Of a stretch of DNA of 64,000 nucleotides, positions 38,544 to 46,499 are shown piece after piece. Within the stretch, counting starts at the first letter, position 1, and every line of letters begins with the position of its first letter. A model generated the notes under the pieces. It ran no database searches and was not told the origin of the DNA. It saw nothing but the letters and a program-made list of their open reading frames with translations. A program made the position numbers and the translations under genes. Source of the DNA: DUOX01 sp050944015 (GTDB lineage Bacteria > Bacillota > Clostridia > Oscillospirales > Oscillospiraceae); contig JBMNQG010000002.1 in the NCBI GenBank assembly GCA_050944015.1, forward strand, positions 1 through 64,000, read 5' to 3'.

Positions 38544-39647
38544 ATGCAGACCTATAAAGTTCTTGCCATTAACCCCGGATCCACATCCACCAAAATTGCA
38601 GTTTTTGAAGGCGACAGGGAAATCTTCAAAAAGACCGTCGAACACGACGCCGACAAGCTGGCCGAATTTGCCACCGTGGCGGATCAGCTCCCCTACCGCG
38701 TTGAGACAATACTGGAGGTAGTCAAAGAGCAGGGCGTGGATATTTCAGACTGCGCGGCTTTTGTCGGCCGTGGCGGCGGGCTTAATTCCTGCGTCGGCGG
38801 CACCTACGAGGTCAATGAAATTATGATTCAGCACGCCCGGCGGGGCGGCGGCAACCACCCGGCGGCTCTGGGCTGCCAGATTGCCAAGAGCTTTGCAGAT
38901 AAATACGGGGCAAGAGCCTTTATCGTCAATCCCCCGGACGTGGACGAATTCTGCGACGAGGCCAGGATTACGGGATTTTCCGATATTTACCGCGTGCCTT
39001 CCATACACGCCCTGAACCAGAAGGAGACCGCCATCCGCGTGGCAGCCGACCTGGGCAAAACCTATGAGGAGTCAAACTTCATTGTTGCCCACATAGGCGG
39101 CGGCGTTTCCGTCACAGCCCACCAGAAGGGCAGGATGATAGACTCCAACGGAATCATCAACGGCGAGGGACCCATGGCCCCCACCAGAAGCGGCGCCCTG
39201 CCCGCCGTGCCCCTCATCGACCTCTGCTATTACGGCAAATACACCAGGGACGAGATGTATAAGCGCATCACCAAAACCGGCGGTTTTGTGGACCACCTGG
39301 GCACCAGCGACGCCCGCGAAGTGGTGGATATGATGAAGAAAGGAAATAAGTACGCCAAGCTGGTATACGACTCCTTCATATATCAGATTGCCAAGAATAT
39401 AGGCTCCATGGCGGCCGTCCTGGATGGAAAAGTGGACGCCATCATCCTCACCGGCGGCATTGCCCACAACCAGTATGTGTGCAAGACCCTGGAGCAAAAG
39501 GTTGGCTTTATCGCCCCCATCATAGTCCGGGCCGGCGAGTTTGAAATGGAAGCCCTGGCCGCCGGCGCCATCCGCGTGCTCACAGGGCAGGAGGAGCCCA
39601 AGGAATACACCGGCATACCCGTTTTCACCGGTTTCAAGAAGGAATAA
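38544..39647 (+). CDS. buk: Butyrate kinase
   Basis: This 367-residue ASKHA kinase begins with YKVLAINPGSTSTKIAVFEG and has HIGGGVSVTAHQKGRMID and LTGGIAHN. It converts butyryl phosphate and ADP to butyrate and ATP, or acts on branched-chain analogues. No phosphotransbutyrylase gene (ptb) is adjacent. GGAGGAA precedes the ATG. A terminator follows. Confidence 0.93.
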   Translation: MQTYKVLAINPGSTSTKIAVFEGDREIFKKTVEHDADKLAEFATVADQLPYRVETILEVVKEQGVDISDCAAFVGRGGGLNSCVGGTYEVNEIMIQHARRGGGNHPAALGCQIAKSFADKYGARAFIVNPPDVDEFCDEARITGFSDIYRVPSIHALNQKETAIRVAADLGKTYEESNFIVAHIGGGVSVTAHQKGRMIDSNGIINGEGPMAPTRSGALPAVPLIDLCYYGKYTRDEMYKRITKTGGFVDHLGTSDAREVVDMMKKGNKYAKLVYDSFIYQIAKNIGSMAAVLDGKVDAIILTGGIAHNQYVCKTLEQKVGFIAPIIVRAGEFEMEALAAGAIRVLTGQEEPKEYTGIPVFTGFKKE

Positions 39648-39672
39648 CATAAAGGTCTGACGAACATAATTA

Positions 39673-39703
39673 AACCCCTGTATTCCCGGGAATACAGGGG
39701 TTA
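39673..39703. terminator. Bidirectional terminator between buk and the anti-sigma gene
   Basis: A nearly perfect 14-base palindromic stem (AACCCCTGTATTCC with its complement) occurs between convergent genes. Confidence 0.8.
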
Positions 39704-39727
39704 GTTGTTGCATAAAACAGGTAAAAC

Positions 39728-40633
39728 CTACGCTTCGGCTATCAGTTTCAGCAAGTCGTCCAGGCTTCCCTGGGCGATGTACGGCACCGTGCTGCCTTGC
39801 CGGCTGCACCAGAGGCGCCCCTCCACAACCCAGACGTTAACGTTGTACATCTCCCTGTCCTTGCTTTCAACGCCTACCACAAAAACAGGCTTGGACTGCG
39901 GGATTTTCTCGTGGGGATATTCGCTGAAAGACAGGAGCTCGGCCAGAAAATTCAAAGTGTCCTCGTCGGTGATTACAAGAAGCAGCTCTTCTTCCGGCCG
40001 GTTGTCGCCTTCACTGACTTCCGACACGGAATAAATCTCGGCGGAAGTCATGCCGAACAGCGAAACCGCCGATTCGTTTACGCGCTCATCAGGGGCTTCT
40101 TCCACGACCCCCGATCCGGCGGAGGTAACCATCTGCTTATCCTGCTGGCCGCCGTCGACGGAGCCGGTGCTGGCCCCATCGCAGTAATCAAAAGCCTCGT
40201 CTTTACCTCTTTCCTGCTCCTCCGCCGCCACCGCCGGCGGGGCTTCGGCTGCTGAAAACTCCATAAGCATGGAGGCGCTGTCCGCAGTATTGCCGGAGCC
40301 CGCCCGGCTGAACAGGCCCATTTCATAGGCGCCCAGCAGTATAACCGCCAGGCAGGCGGCAATGGCCCCGTAACGCGCCAGCGCGTATGGAAGCTTCCTG
40401 GATTTCCGGCTTTTCTGGAGGGCGAATTTATTCATAACGCTCTCGGCAAAATATTCAGGGGGACTTGCAATCCCCTCCGAAATGGCGCCGGATATGCCTA
40501 AAAATGCCTCGTAGACCAAGCGACATTCAGGGCAGGTGTCGATATGGGCATGCAGCTCTTCCGCTTCATGAGCAGACAGCTCGCCGTCTGTCATGCAGCT
40601 TATCATTTCCTGGTATTTATTGCATTCCCGCAC
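39728..40633 (-). CDS. Anti-sigma factor with zinc-finger (zf-HC2) domain
   Basis: This 301-residue membrane protein has an N-terminal anti-sigma zinc finger (HAHIDTCPECR, the HxxxCxxC motif) and one transmembrane segment near residue 115. An extracytoplasmic Glu/Ala-rich region and a C-terminal domain (LLLVITDEDTLNFLAELLSF) follow. It should hold the co-transcribed ECF sigma factor inactive. A GTG at 40633 with GGGAGG eight bases upstream fits best; it overlaps the sigma gene by 17 bases. Confidence 0.85.
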   Translation of the reverse strand: MRECNKYQEMISCMTDGELSAHEAEELHAHIDTCPECRLVYEAFLGISGAISEGIASPPEYFAESVMNKFALQKSRKSRKLPYALARYGAIAACLAVILLGAYEMGLFSRAGSGNTADSASMLMEFSAAEAPPAVAAEEQERGKDEAFDYCDGASTGSVDGGQQDKQMVTSAGSGVVEEAPDERVNESAVSLFGMTSAEIYSVSEVSEGDNRPEEELLLVITDEDTLNFLAELLSFSEYPHEKIPQSKPVFVVGVESKDREMYNVNVWVVEGRLWCSRQGSTVPYIAQGSLDDLLKLIAEA

Positions 40634-41249
40634 GCTTAACACCTCCCTTTGTCTCATTAGACGGGTATGAGACAGAAATGTTCCCGTCCGCCAACAAAAT
40701 GCTGCATAATTTCTTCCTGGCCCGGAATATGCGGGATTTTACGGTACCTTCCCCCAGAGAAAGGACCTGTCCTATCTCCTCATAGCTGAGGCCGTTTATC
40801 TCCCTGAGAATAAGAATCTGCTTATAGTCATGGGGAAGCTGCTGGAGCCCCCGCTCAACGGCGGCTATAAGCTCCTTGCGCTCCAGCTCCGTCTCGGGAC
40901 TAAAGCGCTGATCCGGGATTTCCATCTCCTCGTTTTCATCGTCGTCGCTTATGTAAGTGATGGAGACGGTCTGTCGTCGCTTGCGCCTTCTCAGGAAATC
41001 TATGCATATGTTGGTGGTAAGCCTGTAGAGCCAAACAGAAAACTTGCTGTCCCCCCGGAATTTGTCAAGGGAGTTATATGCCCTTAGAAACGCTTCCTGA
41101 GCCATATCAAAGGCGTCTTCCTCGTTGCCCACCATGCGCAGGGCAAGGTTATACACACCGGTCTGGTTCGCCAGGACCAGCTTTTCGAACAATTCTGTTT
41201 CGCCGGCAAGAACCCGCTTTATTATATTCATTTCCTCGTTACGAGTCAT
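40617..41249 (-). CDS. ECF-type RNA polymerase sigma factor
   Basis: This 210-residue sigma-70 ECF factor has region 2 (MAQEAFLRAYNSLDKFRGDS, then FSVWLYRLTTNICIDFLRRR) and region 4 (LPHDYKQILILREINGLSYE, then LGEGTVKSRIFRARKKL). It probably directs an envelope-stress regulon together with its anti-sigma partner. AAGGAA precedes the ATG at 41249. Confidence 0.93.
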   Translation of the reverse strand: MTRNEEMNIIKRVLAGETELFEKLVLANQTGVYNLALRMVGNEEDAFDMAQEAFLRAYNSLDKFRGDSKFSVWLYRLTTNICIDFLRRRKRRQTVSITYISDDDENEEMEIPDQRFSPETELERKELIAAVERGLQQLPHDYKQILILREINGLSYEEIGQVLSLGEGTVKSRIFRARKKLCSILLADGNISVSYPSNETKGGVKRAGMQ

Positions 41250-41344
41250 ATGCAGCCATTCCTTTCTGCACAGTTTAAAGTCGTCCCCCAGGGGCCGTTT
41301 TTCACTCTTGCCGTCAAAGCGCCTTAAGACATGAGCCCCGAAAC

Positions 41345-42316
41345 TCATCCAAGTTCCCTTTTTATGTCCTCGGCAATCCGGCGAGCCTCGTCCAAAGTTT
41401 CAATCCTGGTCACAAGCTGCCTGAAATAGCTGCTGTGGGGAACGCCCTTCAGATACCACGCAAAATGCCGCCTTGCCTCTAGGCAGGCGATTTTTTCACC
41501 CTTATACCCTGCGGCAATCTCAAGCTGCCTTATGACGGTGTCAATACGCTCTTTCAGTGGCGGTATGTCCGGGATGGGCTCCCCCGCTATGGCCGCGGCC
41601 GCCTGCCTGAACAGCCAGGGGTTTCCAAACGCCCCCCGGCCCACCATGACCATGTCGGCCCCGGTGTATTTCAGTATCCTGACGGCGTCCTCCGCCGTGA
41701 AAACATCACCGTTTGCCAGCACGGGGATGCTGACGGCCTTCTTTACCTCTCTGATGATGTCCCAATCAGCCACGCCGGAGTACAGCTGAGCCCTTGTCCT
41801 GCCGTGAACGGCGATGGCGCTGGCCCCCGCCTCCTGGCACATAAGGGCAAACTCCACCGCGTTGACGCTGCCCTTGTCCCATCCCTTGCGGATTTTTACG
41901 GTGACGGGCAGTTTCGTGCTTTTTCTGACAGCTTCTATAATTTTCAGGGCCTTGTCCGGATCCCTCATCAGGGCGCAGCCGTCGCCGCTCTTGACGATTT
42001 TGCCCACGGGACAGCCCATGTTAATGTCAATAAAATCCGCGCCGGAAATCTCCTCAGCCATAGCCGCAGCCTCGCCCATAACCTCAGGCTCGCTGCCGAA
42101 TATCTGCGCCCCCGCGGGGCGCTCGTCCTCCCCAAGCTGAAGGAGACTCCGGGTTTTAACGTCTTTATATACAAGCGCCTTCGCGCTGACCATTTCCGTG
42201 TAGGTCAGGGCCGCCCCCTGCTCCCGGCAGATAGTCCGGAACGCTATGTCCGTAACCCCCGCCATAGGCGCAAGGGCCAGCCTCCCGTCTATGTTTACGT
42301 TTCCTATAGTCGGCAT
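41345..42316 (-). CDS. dusB: tRNA-dihydrouridine synthase (DusB-type)
   Basis: This 323-residue FMN enzyme begins with NVDGRLALAPMAGVTD-like sequence (NIDGRLALAPMAGVTDIAFR). It carries NMGCPVGKIVKSGDGCALM with the catalytic cysteine region, VAVHGRTRAQLYSG-like SAIAVHGRTRAQLYSGVAD, and MVGRGAFGNPWLF. It reduces uridines in the tRNA D-loop. Confidence 0.94.
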   Translation of the reverse strand: MPTIGNVNIDGRLALAPMAGVTDIAFRTICREQGAALTYTEMVSAKALVYKDVKTRSLLQLGEDERPAGAQIFGSEPEVMGEAAAMAEEISGADFIDINMGCPVGKIVKSGDGCALMRDPDKALKIIEAVRKSTKLPVTVKIRKGWDKGSVNAVEFALMCQEAGASAIAVHGRTRAQLYSGVADWDIIREVKKAVSIPVLANGDVFTAEDAVRILKYTGADMVMVGRGAFGNPWLFRQAAAAIAGEPIPDIPPLKERIDTVIRQLEIAAGYKGEKIACLEARRHFAWYLKGVPHSSYFRQLVTRIETLDEARRIAEDIKRELG

Positions 42317-42364
42317 CTCAAACCATCCGTTGCAGACGTTGTTTGGCTATATTATTTCTGCCCG

Positions 42365-43120
42365 CTATATTTTTATGTCAAGGCCCACCGGGCAGTGATC
42401 GCTGCCCAAAATCTCCTGACATATGTAAGCCTTGTCAATCAGATCCCTGATTCTGTCGGAAACAAGAAAATAGTCTATGCGCCACCCGGTGTTGTTGGCC
42501 CGGGCATTGCCCCGGTATGACCACCAGGTATAGGCGCCTTCCAAATCCGGGTACAGATGGCGGAAAGTGTCCGTCAGCCCGATTTCCAGAAGCTGAGCAA
42601 ACTTTGCCCGCTCCTCGTCGGTGAATCCGGGGTTGCCCCTGTTGGAGCTGGGATTTTTCAGGTCTATCTCCTTATGGGCCACGTTCAAATCGCCGCACAC
42701 GATTACGGGCTTTTTGCTGTCAAGGTTGGCGATGTACTCGCGGATGGCGTCGTCCCAGCTCATGCGGTAATCCAGGCGCCGCAGCCCGTCCTGGGCGTTG
42801 GGGGTATAGACGCAGACCTGATAAAAATCCTCAAACTCCAGGGTGACCACACGTCCTTCCCCGTCGTGCTCCGGTATGCCCAGGTTAAATTTAGCGGAGA
42901 GGGGTGGTATCCTTGTAAATATTGCGGTGCCGGAATAGCCCTTTTTCTCCGCGTAGGCCCAAAACTGCTCGTAGCCGGGTAAATCAAGGTCTATCTGCCC
43001 GGCCTGAACCTTGGTCTCCTGAATGCAGAATATGTCCGCGTCCAGGGTATAGAAAACGTCCATAAAGCCCTTCTTCATACAGGCCCTGATGCCGTTTACG
43101 TTCCATGAAATAAGTCTCAT
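42365..43120 (-). CDS. Exodeoxyribonuclease III (AP endonuclease, ExoA/Xth)
   Basis: This 251-residue member of the endonuclease/exonuclease/phosphatase fold shows MRLISWNVNGIRACMKKGF, FCIQETKVQAGQIDLDLPGY, VCGDLNVAHKEIDLKNP and the final GSDHCPVGLDI. It repairs abasic sites. The order dusB, exoA, trmB is on one strand with gaps of 30-50 bases. Confidence 0.95.
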   Translation of the reverse strand: MRLISWNVNGIRACMKKGFMDVFYTLDADIFCIQETKVQAGQIDLDLPGYEQFWAYAEKKGYSGTAIFTRIPPLSAKFNLGIPEHDGEGRVVTLEFEDFYQVCVYTPNAQDGLRRLDYRMSWDDAIREYIANLDSKKPVIVCGDLNVAHKEIDLKNPSSNRGNPGFTDEERAKFAQLLEIGLTDTFRHLYPDLEGAYTWWSYRGNARANNTGWRIDYFLVSDRIRDLIDKAYICQEILGSDHCPVGLDIKI

Positions 43121-43158
43121 GTCTCTCTCCCAAAACTTTATTATTCGTTCCGCACAGG

Positions 43159-43803
43159 CTAAGGCCTGACGGCGACGCAGCGATTAATTTTTACTCCCTG
43201 GCTGACGAACTTTACCTCATAATCAGTCATGACCCCCGCGGGGCCGTTTCCGTGAAGGTCTCTGGTGACCTCCCGCAGCTGCCAGCCCTCCTTTTCAAAC
43301 TGCTCCAGAGAGTAGTCGAATAGGGGCACGTTGTCGGTTTTGAACCATATCTCGCCTTTTTCCGGCAAAAGCTCGCGGTATATTTTCAAAAAGCCCGGGG
43401 CGGTCAGGCGGCGCTTGGCGTGTTTCTTTTTAGGCCAAGGGTCGCAGAAATTTATATATATGCGGCTTATCTCTCCGGGGGAAAAAATATCTGCGATTTT
43501 GGAGGCGTCATAGTCTATAAAGCGGACATTCTTGATATCATTCTGGCAAACCCGCTCCATGCCCACTACTATAGCCTCCGGCACCTTTTCAATGGCAATC
43601 AGAAAAACGTCGGGGTTCTGGATGGCCATCCCCGCGGTGAAGCGCCCCTTGCCGCAGCCCAGCTCCAGATGGTAGGCGCTGTATCCCGGAAACTTCTCCG
43701 CCCACTGCCCCTTGAATTCCTCGGGATTTTTTATCTGAACGTGGGCGCAGCGCTCCAAACGGGGGATGAGGTTGCGCTTTTTTCTCATTCTCAAAGGAAT
43801 CAC
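43159..43803 (-). CDS. trmB: tRNA (guanine-N7-)-methyltransferase TrmB
   Basis: This 214-residue SAM enzyme has HLELGCGKGRFTAGMAIQNP as the SAM motif, then YINFCDPWPKKKHAKRRLT, the TrmB signature. It makes m7G46 in tRNAs. The extra N-terminal stretch MIPLRMRKKRNLIPRLERC is the usual start. Confidence 0.95.
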   Translation of the reverse strand: MIPLRMRKKRNLIPRLERCAHVQIKNPEEFKGQWAEKFPGYSAYHLELGCGKGRFTAGMAIQNPDVFLIAIEKVPEAIVVGMERVCQNDIKNVRFIDYDASKIADIFSPGEISRIYINFCDPWPKKKHAKRRLTAPGFLKIYRELLPEKGEIWFKTDNVPLFDYSLEQFEKEGWQLREVTRDLHGNGPAGVMTDYEVKFVSQGVKINRCVAVRP

Positions 43804-43936
43804 ACTCCATGCAAAATGATAACATATGAGGGCTAAAACATCAATTAAGAAAATTATTGCAGTTTTCCACCGGATGTAGTATAATGCTTAAGCGGCACTG
43901 GGGCCTGAAGCTCCCGGGCCGTAAAAAAATACACTT

Positions 43937-43982
43937 CGGGGTGTAGCGCAGCTGGTAGCGCGCCTGCTTTGGGAGCACGCGC
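43937..43982 (+). pseudogene. Broken tRNA-Pro(UGG) 5' part
   Basis: The acceptor 5' strand, D-arm and anticodon arm (loop TTTGGGA, anticodon TGG) of a proline tRNA are present and closely match the intact tRNA 69 bases downstream. After the anticodon stem the sequence turns into unrelated bases, with no T-arm and no acceptor 3' strand. It cannot form a mature tRNA. Confidence 0.8.
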
Positions 43983-44005
43983 GAAATCGGTCGAAAAGTA
44001 AATAA

Positions 44006-44081
44006 CGGGGTGTGGCGCAGTTGGTAGCGCGCGTGGTTTGGGACCACGAGGCCCGGGGTTCGAGCCCCCGCACTCCGACCA
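44006..44081 (+). tRNA. tRNA-Pro (anticodon UGG)
   Basis: A full cloverleaf is present. The acceptor pairs CGGGGTG with CACTCCG, with one G-T pair. The D-arm is GCGCAG...GCGC, the anticodon arm is CGTGG/CCACG with loop TTTGGGA, and the T-arm contains GGTTCGAGC. The encoded 3' end is ACCA. It is followed by a terminator and then by the accessory region, so it is a candidate integration target. Confidence 0.95.
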
Positions 44082-44090
44082 ATTTTCCTC

Positions 44091-44117
44091 AAAAAACCGC
44101 CTTTTCAGGCGGTTTTT
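44091..44117 (+). terminator. Terminator of tRNA-Pro
   Basis: The arms AAAACCGCC and GGCGGTTTT enclose a six-base loop, directly behind the tRNA. Confidence 0.85.
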
Positions 44118-44147
44118 CGGTGTTTATTGTGACTGTTTGTGGAGTGC

Positions 44148-44244
44148 TGACCCAAGTTGATTTTCACAAAATGGGTCAGAAAAATTGTTTCGGCGGCGGA
44201 GCATCTCCGCCGCCAAAACGTGTTTTGACCCAGATTTTGACCCA
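44148..44244. repeat. Cluster of TGACCCA motifs, possible integrase arm sites
   Basis: TGACCCA occurs at 44148-44154, its inverse TGGGTCA at 44172-44178, and TTTTGACCCA at 44223-44232 and 44235-44244; another TTTTGACCCA is at 44893-44902. Clustered short repeats beside an integration site are what arm-type integrase binding sites look like. This is inference. Confidence 0.45.
44187..44218 (-). terminator. Terminator behind the minus-strand cargo genes
   Basis: The arms GGCGGCGGAG and CTCCGCCGCC enclose a three-base loop; on the minus strand the stem is followed by GAAACAATTTTT. It lies 85 bases past the GIY-YIG-like gene. Confidence 0.65.
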
Positions 44245-44283
44245 AACGGGGATAAGAACGGAAAGTGGCGGAGAGTTTCGGGC
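44233..44283 (+). repeat. Direct repeat flanking the GIY-YIG-like gene, left copy
   Basis: GATTTTGACCCAAACG at 44233-44248 recurs exactly at 44891-44906. In both places it is followed after about 20 bases by GGCGGAGAG and a GGGCA stretch. The two copies bracket the 44303-44875 gene. Confidence 0.7.
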
Positions 44284-44302
44284 AGGTTTGGAATGAAAAT
44301 GC

Positions 44303-44875
44303 CTACCTTAGGTTTGCAAAAGGAAGTTTGCCATAATTCTCACGAAAAGCCTCAATAAGCTGTCGCTCTAATTTGACGGGATTTTCATCTTCAGATGTGG
44401 CATACCAGTGGATTTGAAAATCCTCACTGTCTTCACACTGCCATAAATATTTGCCGCCACGGTGTCCGATATTTTCGCCTCTGCCAAATTTCAGAAGCTG
44501 CTTTATTCGCGCATATAATGTCGACTTGTACTTGCGTCCGTTTATCTCGGTTCCTCCCGCCCGTCCAATATAAAGTATGCTGGCTCCGTCTACCCATTTT
44601 TGTCGGAGCTCCTGGACACTGACATTTGGATTTTGGCCTTTGAAAAATCCTCCGGTTCCAACCTCAAGAAAAGCGTCCGGTTCGGCGGGGTGCATCGTTG
44701 TCACGATATAGATTCCCGGAGTCTTCGGGATTCGGGACAGTGCCTGCTGTGGATCGGTTAAGAATTCTGACACGGTAATATAATCTCTTCCGCCATATCG
44801 GGACAGCAGAGACTCTGTAAACTTATCCTCATGTACTCCGGTAAAGCAAGGTCTGTTCCAGCCCGTAGGCAGCAT
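44303..44875 (-). CDS. GIY-YIG-superfamily-like protein
   Basis: This 190-residue protein has a split GIY-YIG pattern: TPGIYIVTT near residue 53, then ILYIGRAGG near residue 100, followed by STLYARIKQLLKFGRGEN. An HRGGKYLWQ block and a late KLERQLIEAFRENYGKLPFA with the expected glutamate and asparagine complete it. It may be a nuclease, as GIY-YIG proteins act on DNA in repair, restriction and homing. AAGGAGGG precedes the ATG. It is flanked by direct repeats, which suggests it was acquired as a unit. Confidence 0.6.
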   Translation of the reverse strand: MLPTGWNRPCFTGVHEDKFTESLLSRYGGRDYITVSEFLTDPQQALSRIPKTPGIYIVTTMHPAEPDAFLEVGTGGFFKGQNPNVSVQELRQKWVDGASILYIGRAGGTEINGRKYKSTLYARIKQLLKFGRGENIGHRGGKYLWQCEDSEDFQIHWYATSEDENPVKLERQLIEAFRENYGKLPFANLR

Positions 44876-44890
44876 GGTTATTCCCTCCTT

Positions 44891-44940
44891 GATTTTGACC
44901 CAAACGATAGTACGAGAGAGGGGCGGAGAGCTTGGGGCAT
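44891..44940 (+). repeat. Direct repeat flanking the GIY-YIG-like gene, right copy
   Basis: This copy begins with the same 16 bases as the copy at 44233 and continues with GGCGGAGAGCTTGGGGCA, similar to the left copy. Confidence 0.7.
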
Positions 44941-44959
44941 GGCGGGGTGTACAAGGGAA

Positions 44960-45358
44960 CTATCGTCTTTTAGCTCCCTTGCTTGCACCGCTTTTGCTCT
45001 TTTTTGATCGACCCGTCGAGGCCAGAAGCACCAGCAAAAGAAACAATATTCCCGCCGACATACCTAATTGCAATACCGTCGCAAGGAATCCATAGGGTAT
45101 GTTATGGCTTTTCAGCACATTGAAAACCAGCATTCCAAGCACAATCACGGATGCGATGACGAGAAATAATATATAGTTTTTATCTTCGGCGCCATTTTCA
45201 AACGCATAGTAATAGAGGGACGAGCTGATAAGCAGAATTGCCGTTCCGGGCCACAGACTGTAACCAAACCATTTTTGATATGAACGATTGAAAAAATATC
45301 CTACGGCGATAAATCCGACGGAAACTGCAAGCACAATGATGAAATACTTTATGTCCAT
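44960..45358 (-). CDS. Small integral membrane protein of unknown function
   Basis: This 132-residue protein has four hydrophobic segments (starting MDIKYFIIVLAVSVGFIAVG) and a basic C-terminal tail rich in K, S and R after ASTGRSKKSK. No family was recognised. It lies 13 bases downstream of the beta-CASP gene and is likely co-transcribed with it, so it could be a membrane effector or anchor of that module (inference). Confidence 0.6.
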   Translation of the reverse strand: MDIKYFIIVLAVSVGFIAVGYFFNRSYQKWFGYSLWPGTAILLISSSLYYYAFENGAEDKNYILFLVIASVIVLGMLVFNVLKSHNIPYGFLATVLQLGMSAGILFLLLVLLASTGRSKKSKSGASKGAKRR

Positions 45359-45371
45359 AATAGCCGAACCT

Positions 45372-46499
45372 CTACAAAATAATTTCTGCCTGGCCAAAAC
45401 GTCCTTTGAACCAAGCGGCGTTTTCGGTGTGGATTGGATAGATTACATCAGGGTTTGTTGCGGACACAACCTCACAAACGGTTTCCGCGTCCGCATGGCC
45501 GCTGGTATGCAGATAGGTATAGTTTAAGCTGTCGAGAAACCGGACTGTACTCGCGCTTCTATTCTTGCCCTCGACATAGCCCTTCCACATGGAATACAGA
45601 ATCAGCCTTTCCGCTTCCGGATATTTTTCAATGATTTTTCTGTGGTCGTCCCGGCTCCGCACAAGCATACAGAAGCCGCGCTTAAAGAACCTCTCCTCAA
45701 TATTTTCACCATAAGTAACGATCTTCTGAAAATCATATAAACTTGACTTCTGCCCGGCATTTTCTTTGACAATATTCAACACCGTCTTCTGATATTCGTC
45801 GCACAAAAAGTATCTTCCAAATGGATTGGTATGATAAAACGCAGCGATACGGTCAATATTGGTGGAAGAGCACAGCACAAATACGTACTTTTTCTCTTTC
45901 ATCAATGCGGCGGCTTGAAGCTGCAGCTCACGTTCCGTCATAGGCTCTCCGCCGTCGCGGGAAAGGGTCGTGCCTTCGACAATCAGCGCATCAACCTTGC
46001 CGACATATTTTTGAAGCGTCGGCAGAAGCCCCTTGCCCCTGAAACCATGTCCTCTGAAATCGCCCGTATGCAAAGCAGTTTTACCGTTTGCTTTGATCAA
46101 AAACATATAAGCGTCAAAAGCCGAGTGATCCACTAGCAGAGGCGTTACCTCAATATCTCCGACTTTGATTGGCTGCATAAGGGTATAAGTGTGAAAGCGC
46201 TCCACCTTGGACAAGTTTTCTTTGTCGGTTCGAGCCGTGAAGGCGGCAAGGATTTGTTTGGCCACTTCACCGAGATAAATCGGGATATCTACCGGAATAT
46301 GCGTATACAAACCCATATGGTCACCGTGATAATGGGTCAGGAAAACAGCGTCGCAGTCTCTCAGAATCTCGCCTTCGTTGATCGGCGTTTGCGGAACAAG
46401 TTCCTCACCAAAATCAATCAGTATCTTTGTCGTGTCACTCGAGATTTCCGCGATGCATCCGCCGATTTGGTTTTGACCTCGGTGAATTTTAATGTTCAC
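45372..46499 (-). CDS. Metallo-beta-lactamase/beta-CASP (RNase J-like) nuclease
   Basis: This 375-residue protein has the metal-binding motif THYHGDHMG (HxHxDH) near residue 56, further ligands at LLVDHSAFDAY and LHTGDFRGHG, a beta-CASP insertion starting LCSSTNIDRIAAFYHT, and the C-terminal HTSGHADAE and VIYPIHTENAAWF typical of RNase J and related beta-CASP nucleases. It is shorter than housekeeping RNase J (about 550) and lacks its C-terminal dimerisation part. RNA or DNA cleavage is expected. It overlaps the upstream nuclease gene by four bases (ATGA), so the two are translationally coupled. Confidence 0.82.
   Translation of the reverse strand: MNIKIHRGQNQIGGCIAEISSDTTKILIDFGEELVPQTPINEGEILRDCDAVFLTHYHGDHMGLYTHIPVDIPIYLGEVAKQILAAFTARTDKENLSKVERFHTYTLMQPIKVGDIEVTPLLVDHSAFDAYMFLIKANGKTALHTGDFRGHGFRGKGLLPTLQKYVGKVDALIVEGTTLSRDGGEPMTERELQLQAAALMKEKKYVFVLCSSTNIDRIAAFYHTNPFGRYFLCDEYQKTVLNIVKENAGQKSSLYDFQKIVTYGENIEERFFKRGFCMLVRSRDDHRKIIEKYPEAERLILYSMWKGYVEGKNRSASTVRFLDSLNYTYLHTSGHADAETVCEVVSATNPDVIYPIHTENAAWFKGRFGQAEIIL

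Noticed and set aside
43841..44092. Short minus-strand frames across the tRNA-Pro copies
   Set aside because: They are translations of tRNA sequence; the duplicated tRNA explains their apparent internal repeats.
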